From a virus, in IMG/VR virus record IMGVR_UViG_3300030101_002616, positions 1 through 64,000 of that record: DNA of 64,000 nucleotides. One strand, 5' to 3'. The notes beneath the pieces are model-generated. The model did not search any database and had not been told where the DNA came from. It saw only the letters and a list, made by a program, of their open reading frames with translations. Positions 24,272-32,994 of the stretch are shown here, one piece after another. Positions within the stretch are counted from its first letter, which is position 1; every line of letters starts with the position of its first letter. A program made the translations under genes and the position numbers.

Positions 24272-25318
24272 ATGATTAGAGTATTTGTAATATTATTAGT
24301 TTTCTTAATGTCTTGTGCAGCACCGAAAGAGTGTTGCTCACAGATTAAAAAAGCTATAAAGTTTTCTACATTCTATGTAGCAGCGAATGGAGGTACGTCT
24401 TTATCTGATAGAGAAGTATATTCTATAAATGGAAGTACACTTTTATATGATACTATTATTACTCCTTATGACTACTCATTATCTATGGGTATTCGTAAGA
24501 TACAGAGGTTTCAATATGAAGGTACTTCACCATTTAAAGATGGTACAGAGTCATCATTTAGTGATGCTGCTAGTATAGGTAGAAACCCTTTTGAGTATTT
24601 ATTTGAGATAGAATATAGAAGACAGGAGGGTGTAGAGTATTTTGATCAGCATCATTTTATAAGATATGCTAGATCTAAGTGGTTTACAAAAGCAGAATAT
24701 ATTAAAGATGGTTTTGCAGACATAGAGTATTTTGAGGGTACACACAGACTACGACTGAATGGTGGTAAAAAACTATCATTCAACATAGGCGCTGTACAAA
24801 GATTAGCAGAGCCGTATGGATATGATCCATTAGAAGAGTGGACTATGTCTACAGGTGATATACACTATACACAACTAGCTATTGAAGAGGGATATAGTAT
24901 AGATGTATATGAATCTGAGTATAGAGCACCAGATGGTGCAATTGTAGCAAATAGTGCTGAGGTATGGAATCAGATAGTTATGCCAGAAGTATTAGAAAAT
25001 TATGTAGAAAAGAAACGAAATGAACTAGCTAATCAATGGCAGCATTCATTAGTAATAGGTTTTGATTTCTATCACTATAAGAAAAACTTTTGGTTACACT
25101 CTTGGGGTAACTTTATGCCTTACCATTATAATGATGGTGGACAATATTCTTATCATAATTTTAATGATGGAGAGCAGTGGTATGATTACTCAGGAGGATT
25201 AATATTTGGACTGAAAGCAACAAAACACTTAGGATGTTTTATTGAAGGTAAATACAATAAGTATTGGAATAAAGAATGGTACGATTTTAAATTAGGAATT
25301 AACTACGTTATATTTTAA
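24272..25318 (+). CDS. phage-encoded lipoprotein/outer-membrane-type protein (348 aa)
   Basis: I start at ATG 24272 (MIRVFVILLVFLMSCAAP), because a lipoprotein signal with lipobox LMSC begins there. The rest is rich in aromatic residues and alternating strands (FLFEIEY-like stretches, KLSFNIGAVQRL, HSLVIGFDFYHYKKNFWLHS) and ends in YVIF, an aromatic C-terminus like that of outer-membrane barrels. It may be anchored in the outer membrane of the infected cell, for example to block further phage adsorption; this is inferred. I recognise similar proteins in marine phage genomes but know no function. Confidence 0.6.
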   Translation: MIRVFVILLVFLMSCAAPKECCSQIKKAIKFSTFYVAANGGTSLSDREVYSINGSTLLYDTIITPYDYSLSMGIRKIQRFQYEGTSPFKDGTESSFSDAASIGRNPFEYLFEIEYRRQEGVEYFDQHHFIRYARSKWFTKAEYIKDGFADIEYFEGTHRLRLNGGKKLSFNIGAVQRLAEPYGYDPLEEWTMSTGDIHYTQLAIEEGYSIDVYESEYRAPDGAIVANSAEVWNQIVMPEVLENYVEKKRNELANQWQHSLVIGFDFYHYKKNFWLHSWGNFMPYHYNDGGQYSYHNFNDGEQWYDYSGGLIFGLKATKHLGCFIEGKYNKYWNKEWYDFKLGINYVIF

Positions 25319-25320
25319 AA

Positions 25321-25599
25321 ATGGCAACTGAAATAGGAAAAGACACTAAAATTAAATTAAGTTTAGAAACAATAATATCTTTAGGATTTGTATTAGTAAC
25401 TATGACTGGTATGTGGTTTACACTAAAAGGGGAGATAGCTGAAGCAAAAGAATTACCAGTAGCTCCAGATCCAGAAGTAACACGTATGGAGTTTGATATG
25501 AAAGATCAAATGATACGTAACACTATTATGAATACTCAAGAAGATGTAACTGAAATAAAAGCTACATTAGAAAAGATAGAAGATAAACTTTATAAATAA
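25321..25599 (+). CDS. single-pass membrane protein, possible holin or inner spanin (92 aa)
   Basis: A basic N-terminus (KDTKIKL), one membrane helix (about residues 16-36, IISLGFVLVTMTGMWFTL) and a C-terminal coiled coil (FDMKDQMIRNTIMNTQEDVT, ATLEKIEDKLYK). Such topology fits either a pinholin-like protein or an inner-membrane spanin. It stands between the lipoprotein gene and a secreted thioredoxin-fold gene, in a block with lysis genes downstream. Confidence 0.5.
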   Translation: MATEIGKDTKIKLSLETIISLGFVLVTMTGMWFTLKGEIAEAKELPVAPDPEVTRMEFDMKDQMIRNTIMNTQEDVTEIKATLEKIEDKLYK

Positions 25600-25937
25600 T
25601 GTGGAAAGTTATATACAAGCATTTATTATTTTTATTTTTTTGTACGGTCTCGTATACTGCTTTTTCACAGATCACAGTGATTCACTTTAACGCTGGCTGG
25701 AACGAAGCTAATGATGTAGAGTGGTTTGATAAATTATCAGACGCTGGTAAAAAAAGTTTAAGTATTGACGATAAAGACATACAAAAGGAATATGCTATTG
25801 CTATTGTACCTACTATCATTGTGTTTGATGAGGGCGAAGAAGTAAAACGTTTTCAAGCAGATCTTAGTTTTGAGATGGTGGCTACAAGAAAAGAGATACA
25901 GAATTACATCGACGAATTAATAATGAGTAAATTTTAA
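25599..25937 (+). CDS. exported thioredoxin-fold protein lacking active-site cysteines (112 aa)
   Basis: A signal peptide (about residues 1-24, ending YTAFSQ) precedes a small thioredoxin-like domain: strand ITVIHF, then NAGWNEAND where catalytic thioredoxins have WCxxC, and the cis-Pro motif IAIVPTIIVFDEGEEVKRF (Pro 71). With no CxxC it cannot be a normal oxidoreductase; a binding or structural role in the periplasm is more likely. It overlaps the preceding gene by one base, so it belongs to the same late unit. Confidence 0.6.
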   Translation: MWKVIYKHLLFLFFCTVSYTAFSQITVIHFNAGWNEANDVEWFDKLSDAGKKSLSIDDKDIQKEYAIAIVPTIIVFDEGEEVKRFQADLSFEMVATRKEIQNYIDELIMSKF

Positions 25938-25938
25938 T

Positions 25939-26820
25939 ATGGCAAATATTTTAGGATTAGGATTAAGCACAATAAAAGGATCAACAGTTGATCAACCATA
26001 TGCTACAAGGTTTGCTAGCTTTAATGGATCAAGTAGTAAGGCTTTAGCAGCACCAGGTAGACTGCCTTTAATATTAGCAGGTAGTGGTACTCTTGGAGAG
26101 AATATAACATTTTCTATGTGGATAAAGGCTACATGGACTATACCTGCAAGTCCAGCTGATGCAGTAGTTAACAATATACCATTTTTTATGTTAGGTAGTG
26201 ATACAGATGTGCATGAAGCGTTTAGAATGTATTATATGATAGAAGACGGTTCTGCTAACAATAAAAATGATGTTGTTATGGAACTAAGAAGTTCAACTCC
26301 TAGTAATTCTAGACAAAATGAAATAATGAGATTAAGCGCTACAGGCGGCAGTCCAAGCAATTCGACTATAACAGGTAGTAGTGCCGCTGATCACGATAAA
26401 ATGTGGGACAGTGATAACTCTGCTATAACAACAAATAATGATGGATTTGTACATATAGTTTGTAGTAGAGGTACCTTAGATTGGAAAATATTTTGGAATG
26501 GTATTAACTGTGAAGTGATAGACAATGATTCAGGCTCATTAAACACAGATGTAACTGAGTTTGATTCTTTTAGTATAGGATATTGGGAGTATGCTGATGC
26601 TTATGGTCAACTAGGTGTAAGAGATTTTGCAATATATAATAGTCAACTATCTGGTTCAGATGTAACTGCATTATACAATGGTGGAGTACTAGCTGATCAT
26701 AGAGATTTAATTACACCACAGCCTATAGTATATTATCCTTTTGAAGAAGATGGTAATGACGTAATAATATCTACAGGACCACACTTAACTTTAACCGATG
26801 TAACTTTTGAAAATATATAA
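25939..26820 (+). CDS. LamG/concanavalin-like lectin domain protein (293 aa)
   Basis: The sequence follows the LamG-type jelly roll: YATRFASFNGSSSKAL, then FSMWIKATW, a central DGFVHIVCSRGTLDWKIFWN with NGINCEV, and the late strand FSIGYWEYADAYGQLGVRDF followed by AIYNSQLSGSDVTALYNGG. These domains bind sugars or glycans. There is no signal peptide, so it is likely a virion protein that helps attachment to host surface polysaccharide. It ends at TAA overlapping the ATG of the secreted protein gene. Confidence 0.7.
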   Translation: MANILGLGLSTIKGSTVDQPYATRFASFNGSSSKALAAPGRLPLILAGSGTLGENITFSMWIKATWTIPASPADAVVNNIPFFMLGSDTDVHEAFRMYYMIEDGSANNKNDVVMELRSSTPSNSRQNEIMRLSATGGSPSNSTITGSSAADHDKMWDSDNSAITTNNDGFVHIVCSRGTLDWKIFWNGINCEVIDNDSGSLNTDVTEFDSFSIGYWEYADAYGQLGVRDFAIYNSQLSGSDVTALYNGGVLADHRDLITPQPIVYYPFEEDGNDVIISTGPHLTLTDVTFENI

Positions 26821-28829
26821 TGAATAACTTTACTAAATTTTTATACGCATTTTTAATAGTCGCAGTATTTACTGCAGCTTCAGCGTTTGGACAATGTCCT
26901 CCAGGATCTTGGAGTTTAGATATAACTGTAAATCCTGATCAATATCCAGAAGAAACAACTTGGCATTTAGTTACGTTTAGTGGTGACACTTTGTTAGAAG
27001 GTGGGCCATATACTAATATAGTAGATTATGAACCACAGTACGCAGGTATATGTGTACCTGTTGATAGTTTTCTGTTTATATTAAACGATCAATATGGTGA
27101 CGGTGTTGCAGGTAGCTTGTGGGGTGGTAATGATGGTTCTATTTATATAGAGCAATGTGGTGATACTATATGGACTTTACCTGTAGCTGATTTTGGCTAT
27201 CAAATATATGATACAATATATACTTCTGGATGTCCTCCGCCCCCACCAATATACGGGTGTATGGATAGCAGTTATGTAGAGTTTGACTTAACAGCTACAT
27301 TAGACACAGGTATGTGTTTTACACCAAAGATATATGGATGTACAGACTCATTAGCATATAATTATATAGACTCAGCTAATACAGATATAAATATAGATAG
27401 CTGTATGCATGAGTTAGAATTAACCGACTTAGCTGGAAATGGCTGGGCTGGTTCTTCATTAAAACTATCACAGGCAACTAGTATGATGCCGCCATTTAAC
27501 TATCAAGTTATTGGTACGTATACATTGCTAGATGGTTTTGATACAACGTTCTTTATAAATTTAGCAGCAGGGTATCCTGTTAGAGCAGTGTTTGAAATTA
27601 CACAGCAATCAGACTTTACTGCAGTACAATGTGGCTATAGCTTATATTCTGAAGATTATGTAGCTATAGATATAGAAGGTGGATTTGTAAATCCTATACC
27701 TCCATTCTTTCCTATTATGGGAGATCCATACTGCGGTAATAATTGTATAGAAAGAACATATGGTTGTATAGACAGCCTAGCAGTAAATTATAACAATACA
27801 GTAAATACAGATGATGGAACTTGTTACTATAATCCAGGGTGTACTAATCCACTTTATTTGGAGTATGACGCGGCTTATGACTATGACGATGGTAGTTGTA
27901 TTACGATGGTTGTATACGGATGTATGGACTCAACTGCACTTAATTACGATCCATTGGCTAACGTTGAGTTACCTAACTCTTGTATTGCTATCGTAGAAGG
28001 GTGCACTGACAGTACAATGTTTAATTATAATATCAATGCAAATGTTGATGATGGTAGTTGTATATCTTTTTACTACGGATGTACAGACCCAACAGCATTT
28101 AACTATGATAGCTTAGCGAACACAGACGACGGCTCATGCATATCCGTTGTTTGGGGCTGCACTGACCCTGCGGCCTTTAACTACAATTCATTAGCTAATA
28201 GCGATGATGGATCATGTATACCAGTAATATTTGGTTGTACAGATCCTAGTATGTTTAACTATTGTGACACTTGTAACACAGATAATGGTAGTTGTATACC
28301 TTACATATATGGATGTATGGATAGTACAGCTATGAATTATGATGCTACAGCTAACACAGATAATAACACTTGTATATATCCATTCCCTGGTTGTATGGAT
28401 ATTACAGCTGTAAACTATGAACCGTTAGCTAATGTTACTGATAGTAGTTGTTACTATGAGTCAGGGTGTGATGCAAGTGTTCCATATTATATACCTAACT
28501 CGTGTTTTGAATGGGTTATACAAGTAGATCCATATTGCTGTGATAATAGTTGGGATGAGCCTTGCTATGATTTATATAACTATTGTGTAGATGGTTGGAC
28601 AGGTCCTACAGACATAGCAATGTTTGAGAGAGTAGGCGTACTACCATATCCTAATCCATCAACAGGTGTAGTAAACTTTACAGCTGAGGTAGGAATAAAA
28701 GTATACGACATGTTAGGTAAGTTGATATTAGAAGATAAATCAAATACAATAAAACTTAACAAAGGTATATATCTAATTAAGATTTCTAAGGAAAACTTAA
28801 ACATAACAACAAAACTAATTATAGAATGA
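26820..28829 (+). CDS. type IX-secreted repeat protein encoded by the phage (669 aa)
   Basis: Domains in order: a Sec signal peptide (about residues 1-24, ending SAFG); a beta domain (residues about 25-140); eleven repeats of the form GCTDPTAFNYDSLANTDDGSC (residues about 146-544, with a second beta domain inserted after the second repeat); a Cys/Trp segment (DPYCCDNSWDEPCYD); and a C-terminal sorting domain (PYPNPSTG, KVYDMLGKLI, NKGIYLIKI, TTKLIIE) matching type A T9SS domains. Known T9SS proteins cross the outer membrane and are attached to or released from the cell surface. A phage product with both signals should be put on the host surface during infection. It overlaps its upstream neighbour by one base (TAATG) and the endolysin-like gene by four. 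Confidence 0.8.
   Translation: MNNFTKFLYAFLIVAVFTAASAFGQCPPGSWSLDITVNPDQYPEETTWHLVTFSGDTLLEGGPYTNIVDYEPQYAGICVPVDSFLFILNDQYGDGVAGSLWGGNDGSIYIEQCGDTIWTLPVADFGYQIYDTIYTSGCPPPPPIYGCMDSSYVEFDLTATLDTGMCFTPKIYGCTDSLAYNYIDSANTDINIDSCMHELELTDLAGNGWAGSSLKLSQATSMMPPFNYQVIGTYTLLDGFDTTFFINLAAGYPVRAVFEITQQSDFTAVQCGYSLYSEDYVAIDIEGGFVNPIPPFFPIMGDPYCGNNCIERTYGCIDSLAVNYNNTVNTDDGTCYYNPGCTNPLYLEYDAAYDYDDGSCITMVVYGCMDSTALNYDPLANVELPNSCIAIVEGCTDSTMFNYNINANVDDGSCISFYYGCTDPTAFNYDSLANTDDGSCISVVWGCTDPAAFNYNSLANSDDGSCIPVIFGCTDPSMFNYCDTCNTDNGSCIPYIYGCMDSTAMNYDATANTDNNTCIYPFPGCMDITAVNYEPLANVTDSSCYYESGCDASVPYYIPNSCFEWVIQVDPYCCDNSWDEPCYDLYNYCVDGWTGPTDIAMFERVGVLPYPNPSTGVVNFTAEVGIKVYDMLGKLILEDKSNTIKLNKGIYLIKISKENLNITTKLIIE
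27255..28451 (+). repeat. eleven Cys-bounded repeats in the secreted protein gene
   Basis: Each unit of about 21-27 residues starts GC(T/M)D and ends (D/N)(G/S)(S/T)C, with an NY/NF and an Ala/Asn-rich middle. The Asp-rich end suggests calcium binding, and the two Cys suggest a disulfide per unit. Units 1-2 are separated from 3-11 by an inserted domain. Codon choice differs between units, so they are old rather than a recent expansion. Confidence 0.8.
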
Positions 28830-29293
28830 AATTAGAAGTATTAAGATTTAGCTCACAGTCAGACTGTACACATGGATTGTTGTTTGAAGTAAATGATTTA
28901 GGCAGACACTTCTTGTGCTATACATTAGAAGACGAACATCGTGTTCTAAAAGTAAAAGGCGAGACAAGAATACCATCAGGTACATATAAAATAGAACTAA
29001 GAAAAGAAGGAGGATTTCATGCTAGATACGATAAAAAATATCCTGGTATACACCGTGGTATGTTGCATGTCATTGATGTTCCTGGTTTTGAGTATATTCT
29101 TATTCATACTGGAAACACTGACGAGCATACTGCTGGTTGTCTTATCGTTGGAGACAGTCAAGAAAACAATCTTATTCTCCGCGATGGGTTCGTTGGTAAG
29201 AGCGTTAACGCGTATAAGAGGATTTATCCAGCTATTGCAAAGGCAATAGAACAAGGAGAAGAAGTAACGATAGAATATATTGATTTTGATTAA
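28826..29293 (+). CDS. DUF5675-type endolysin candidate (155 aa)
   Basis: The protein matches the DUF5675 pattern: a beta-rich start (LEVLRFSSQSDCTHGLLFEV), RIPSGTYKIELR, then LHVIDVPGFEYILIHTGNTD and HTAGCLIVG. The H94...T102-x-GC105 arrangement resembles the catalytic His and Cys of L,D-transpeptidase-type folds, which act on peptidoglycan. DUF5675 genes commonly sit in phage lysis positions, so cell-wall cleavage is the likely role, but no activity has been shown that I know of. There is no signal peptide, so it would need a holin. Overlaps the T9SS-type gene by 4 bases and the next by one. Confidence 0.7.
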   Translation: MKLEVLRFSSQSDCTHGLLFEVNDLGRHFLCYTLEDEHRVLKVKGETRIPSGTYKIELRKEGGFHARYDKKYPGIHRGMLHVIDVPGFEYILIHTGNTDEHTAGCLIVGDSQENNLILRDGFVGKSVNAYKRIYPAIAKAIEQGEEVTIEYIDFD

Positions 29294-30447
29294 TGAAGTT
29301 TATAGGTCAGTACATACAAGATTTTATTGCTAGATTTAGAAGCGATGTTTACTTAGAAGATGTAAGCAGCGGTACTATTGCTAGTGGTGGTAACTTAGGT
29401 CTAGATTCAAACAACAAAATAGTCAAAGCAACTATAAGCAGCACAACAGATTTAGCTAGTGATGTTACAGGTACTTTACCTGTAGCTAATGGCGGAACTG
29501 GCGCAACAACCTTAACATCAAACTCTATATTAACAGGTAACGGTACATCTGCAGTTCAAGCAGAATCTGGATTAACATACGATTCAGAAGCATTAGATGT
29601 TGGAGACGATGATGATGGCGCTGCTCAGATAAGAAGATTAAGACATACTGACGAGGCAGGAGGAGATTTATATATAAGAGGCGGTGATGCTACTGGTACA
29701 AATAAAGCAGGTGGAGATTTACAATTATTTGGCGGTAGAGCAACTGGTAATGCCAATGGAGGATCAATAATTTTACAAACAGGAGCTCTTGGTGAAAGTA
29801 GTGGAACGACTTTACGAGGCACAAGCACTATAGCTTCATTTAGAGGTTCTGATAAAAAAACATTATTAACTGGTAATTTAATATTTGAAGGACCTGTAGT
29901 AGATGGTAATGACACAGAATTTTCTATAACAGAGCAAACTGCAAATAGAACAATAACGATTCCTGATGCTTCTGGTACTATAGCTTTTTTAGATAGTGAT
30001 ATTACAGGTACTGCGACTAACGCTACAAAACAAATATTTGTTACAACGCATAACTTTCAGCTAAACAACAATACTAGCATTAAAAATTATGTACCGTTTA
30101 ATAACTTAAACGAAAGTACTAGCGGAGGTCCTATGAATAATTATTGGACTAGAACTTTAGCTCCTTATCCTGGTACTATAAAAAAGATAGCAGTAAGGTC
30201 TCAAACAAGCTTAGGTTCTAGCTGTGAGCTAAGAATATCAAAAATAACAGACACTACAGATAAATTAGAAGACGGTACGCATGTTGATAATACAGGCATA
30301 GATTTAAGTACTGCTCAAACAACTGTAATAACAACAATGAATACTAATAGTTTTGCCGCAGGAGATGCTGTAGGTGTAGCTCTTCAAAGAAGTGCTGGTA
30401 CAGCCGCGCAAGTAATAGTAACAATAGTTTGGGAATATACAACATAA
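29293..30447 (+). CDS. fibre protein (384 aa)
   Basis: The N-terminus (MKFIGQYIQDFIARFRSDVY) resembles anchors of marine phage fibres. It is followed by a shaft with LPVANGGTGATTL and GGDLYIRGGDATG-type repeats (compare the 21600 gene), then DASGTIAFLD and a C-terminal beta domain (KIAVRSQTSLGSSCELRISK, VIVTIVWEYTT). Both fibres probably bind receptors. Their shared repeats and different tips suggest duplication followed by divergence. Confidence 0.65.
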   Translation: MKFIGQYIQDFIARFRSDVYLEDVSSGTIASGGNLGLDSNNKIVKATISSTTDLASDVTGTLPVANGGTGATTLTSNSILTGNGTSAVQAESGLTYDSEALDVGDDDDGAAQIRRLRHTDEAGGDLYIRGGDATGTNKAGGDLQLFGGRATGNANGGSIILQTGALGESSGTTLRGTSTIASFRGSDKKTLLTGNLIFEGPVVDGNDTEFSITEQTANRTITIPDASGTIAFLDSDITGTATNATKQIFVTTHNFQLNNNTSIKNYVPFNNLNESTSGGPMNNYWTRTLAPYPGTIKKIAVRSQTSLGSSCELRISKITDTTDKLEDGTHVDNTGIDLSTAQTTVITTMNTNSFAAGDAVGVALQRSAGTAAQVIVTIVWEYTT

Positions 30448-30450
30448 ATT

Positions 30451-30984
30451 ATGGCTTTAGCAAATAAAAAAATAACAGATATATTTAATAAAAAAACTGG
30501 AGGAGCAAAAGACTCTAAGTCTATAACAGATTCAGTAGAGCTTGATATTAAAACTAAGTTTGACAACGGTGAGCATATTGAAGATAATGGTATGTTTACT
30601 AATTTAGCTCCAGCTCTGTATGCCGTGCAGCAAGTTGCAGATGATATAGAAGAAATAAGAAGATTTATTACTAGCGAAATAACTAGTATATCTACATCAC
30701 AAGCTAATGCTATAACAGCTAATACGGCTAAGACTACTTTTCCTGGTTTTGGAACAAGTTCAGGCACAGCATTAGAAGGTGATACCACTACAATAACTAC
30801 TACACAAGCAAATGAAATTACAGCTAACACAGCTAAAGTAAGTCAGGGTTTAAAAACTGCAAACATGTCGATGCAGTTTGATGTAGTAAATACAAAAGGA
30901 ACATATACGTTAACAATAACTATTATTGATAGTACTAATCCTAAAGCGCCAGTAACTAAAACAGTAACTTTAAATTTAAAGTGA
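30451..30984 (+). CDS. fibre-associated protein with ANAITANTAK repeats (177 aa)
   Basis: The N-terminal half is helical (ALYAVQQVADDIEEIRRFI), with a repeat SQANAITANTAK / TQANEITANTAKV that recurs in phage trimeric fibres as a coiled-coil stretch, and a short C-terminal beta domain (GTYTLTITIIDSTNPKAP). It probably trimerises and connects or extends a fibre. Function otherwise unknown. Confidence 0.55.
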   Translation: MALANKKITDIFNKKTGGAKDSKSITDSVELDIKTKFDNGEHIEDNGMFTNLAPALYAVQQVADDIEEIRRFITSEITSISTSQANAITANTAKTTFPGFGTSSGTALEGDTTTITTTQANEITANTAKVSQGLKTANMSMQFDVVNTKGTYTLTITIIDSTNPKAPVTKTVTLNLK

Positions 30985-31424
30985 GGTATATATACAGAAA
31001 TATAACAACAGCACACACTCCTGTGATATGTATTCCTAGAGAAAGGGAAGACTCAGTTATTGTAATACATAAATGTGATATAGCAAATGTAAGCGGTAGC
31101 GATGCTACTGTTAGTGTATATTTAGAAACTTATGATATTAATAAAACAGAACATCTATTTGGAAATCAAGACATAGGTAATTATACTGAAACTATTGATG
31201 ACTATACAGATAAAGCAGATCAAGAGATTTATTATAAGATAAAAAATGTTAGTGTACCGGTAGGAACTACACTATCACTATTTACAGATCATCCTTGTGG
31301 TCATGATAACAAATTTAATTTTGTAATAGAGACTTCACAAAATGTAGATGTAATTTTAGATTATAAAATTAATGAAATAGAAAAATCTAGAAGCATAACA
31401 ACAAGAACTATAAATCAATACTAA
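30981..31424 (+). CDS. small beta-rich protein (147 aa)
   Basis: It starts at GTG 30981, overlapping the previous stop (GTGA). The product is beta-rich (VIVIHKCDIANVSGSDATVS; NKFNFVIETSQNVDVILDYK) and resembles the small sandwich proteins found beside fibre genes. No signal peptide. Function unknown. Confidence 0.5.
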   Translation: MRYIYRNITTAHTPVICIPREREDSVIVIHKCDIANVSGSDATVSVYLETYDINKTEHLFGNQDIGNYTETIDDYTDKADQEIYYKIKNVSVPVGTTLSLFTDHPCGHDNKFNFVIETSQNVDVILDYKINEIEKSRSITTRTINQY

Positions 31425-31425
31425 T

Positions 31426-31845
31426 ATGATACAAAAAGTAATGGGCGGATTATTTGGCAAAGTGCTAGACAACGCTGAAGGAATACTAGACAAAGTAATT
31501 ACAACTGATAAAGAAAGAGATCAGGCTAAGATAGAATTACAAAAGATAATGCTAGAAGCAGAACGTGAAGCTTTTGCTAAAGAAGTAGAAGATAGAAAGT
31601 CTGCAAGAGATATGTATAAAGATGATGCTATCATCCAAAAAGTGTTAGCAACTTTGTTCACAGTTGCATACTTTGGTATTAGTTTTGTGATGTTTAATCA
31701 CTTTGTTCTAGGAGATATAAACTTGGGAGAGTTTGAAATTAGCTTTATTTCTACTATCTTTGGAGCAATGTCGGCAAAAGTCAACACAATTGTTGATTTC
31801 TTTTTTGGCGGCAGTTCAAAGAAAAATAGTAACGAAGACAAATAA
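31426..31845 (+). CDS. holin of the Holin_3TMs type (139 aa)
   Basis: The pattern LDKVITTDKERDQAKIELQK, then VEDRKSARDMYKDDAIIQKV and two hydrophobic stretches (ATLFTVAYFGISFVMF and FISTIFGAMSAKVNTIVDFF) fits the phage holin family with an amphipathic N-terminus. It would open the inner membrane at the end of infection and release the endolysin. It lies 2.1 kb from the DUF5675 gene, with fibre genes between. Confidence 0.75.
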   Translation: MIQKVMGGLFGKVLDNAEGILDKVITTDKERDQAKIELQKIMLEAEREAFAKEVEDRKSARDMYKDDAIIQKVLATLFTVAYFGISFVMFNHFVLGDINLGEFEISFISTIFGAMSAKVNTIVDFFFGGSSKKNSNEDK

Positions 31846-31860
31846 CCAACAACCAATATT

Positions 31861-32991
31861 ATGACCAAAGACGAAGTAAAAGCTTTTCTAAAAGAGAAGC
31901 CTGGCTACCTTAAGGAAGGTGCTGCTAGACTATCAGAGAAGCTAAATTGTAGTGTAGAAACATGTAGACATGCATTAACAGAAGCGCGAATAGATGCAAA
32001 AGGATCTGACTTTGATCTGGATAACGTAAGTACTTCAGAGATAAGTGAGTTCAAACAGTTCTTAAAAGATAATGAAATAGAAGAAACAGATGTCAAGTCT
32101 GTAAAGTTTTGGCAAAACATGCAAGGGGATCATAGATTCTCTGTCGTAGTCAAAGGAGAAGACGATCTAATGAAGCAAGCAAAGGAAGAAATGATTGCAC
32201 TTCTAGAGTCTTACAGCCCAAAGGTTGAACAGGATTACAACACCGTCCAAGACCCAGTTACATATGAGATCTCCTTACCAGATATTCACTATGGTAAGTA
32301 TACTGGACAGACACTTGACCAAGCTGAGGAGGAGTATATGAATACTGTAAAAGATTTGTTGTCTAAGGCGGAAGGCCTAAACATAGAAAGAATCTTGTTG
32401 CCTATAGGTAATGATGGTATGAACTCTGAGGGATATTCCCGTGCTACCACTAAAGGTACACCTCAGCAAGATTCAGCAGAATGGCAAGAAACATTTGTAG
32501 GATATTGTAACCTAATGGTAAGAGCAATAAACTACTTAGCTAAATCTGCACCTGTAGATGTGATTATTGTGCAAGGTAATCATGACTATGAAAGAATGTT
32601 TTATGCAGGTGAATACCTGAGAGCGTTCTTTAAAAATGATGATAGAGTTGATGTTGATAATAACTTTGACTCTAGAAAATACTATAAATACGGAGTTAAC
32701 TTAATTATGTTTACACACGGAGATAAAGAGAAACCAGCTGAGATGCCGTTAATAATGGCTACTGAACAACCTATGTTATTTGCACAGACTAAGTTTAGAG
32801 AGGTTCACTGCGGACATAAACATAAAGAACAAGTTAATGAATATCGAGGAGTAAAGGTAAGATTTATACCATCAATATGTGGTAATGACTCATGGCATAA
32901 GATGATGGGTTACGAAGCAAAGAGAACAGGCCAAGCACATATATGGAGTAAAGAGCGCGGATATGAAGGATATTTACAAACGAACATATAA
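31861..32991 (+). CDS. metallophosphoesterase with N-terminal extra domain (376 aa)
   Basis: Calcineurin-type phosphoesterase motifs are clear: DIH at residues 141-143, IGNDG at 182-186, GNHD at 239-242, TH at 285-286 and GHKH at 318-321. They coordinate two metal ions. The first 100 residues form a separate domain with a helix-turn-helix look (EGAARLSEKLNCSVETCRHA), so binding to DNA is possible. Phages use such enzymes as nucleases or phosphatases; the substrate is not shown. It lies between the holin and a ring-protein gene, a common place in crAss-like and related marine phages. Confidence 0.7.
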   Translation: MTKDEVKAFLKEKPGYLKEGAARLSEKLNCSVETCRHALTEARIDAKGSDFDLDNVSTSEISEFKQFLKDNEIEETDVKSVKFWQNMQGDHRFSVVVKGEDDLMKQAKEEMIALLESYSPKVEQDYNTVQDPVTYEISLPDIHYGKYTGQTLDQAEEEYMNTVKDLLSKAEGLNIERILLPIGNDGMNSEGYSRATTKGTPQQDSAEWQETFVGYCNLMVRAINYLAKSAPVDVIIVQGNHDYERMFYAGEYLRAFFKNDDRVDVDNNFDSRKYYKYGVNLIMFTHGDKEKPAEMPLIMATEQPMLFAQTKFREVHCGHKHKEQVNEYRGVKVRFIPSICGNDSWHKMMGYEAKRTGQAHIWSKERGYEGYLQTNI

Positions 32992-32994
32992 CAC

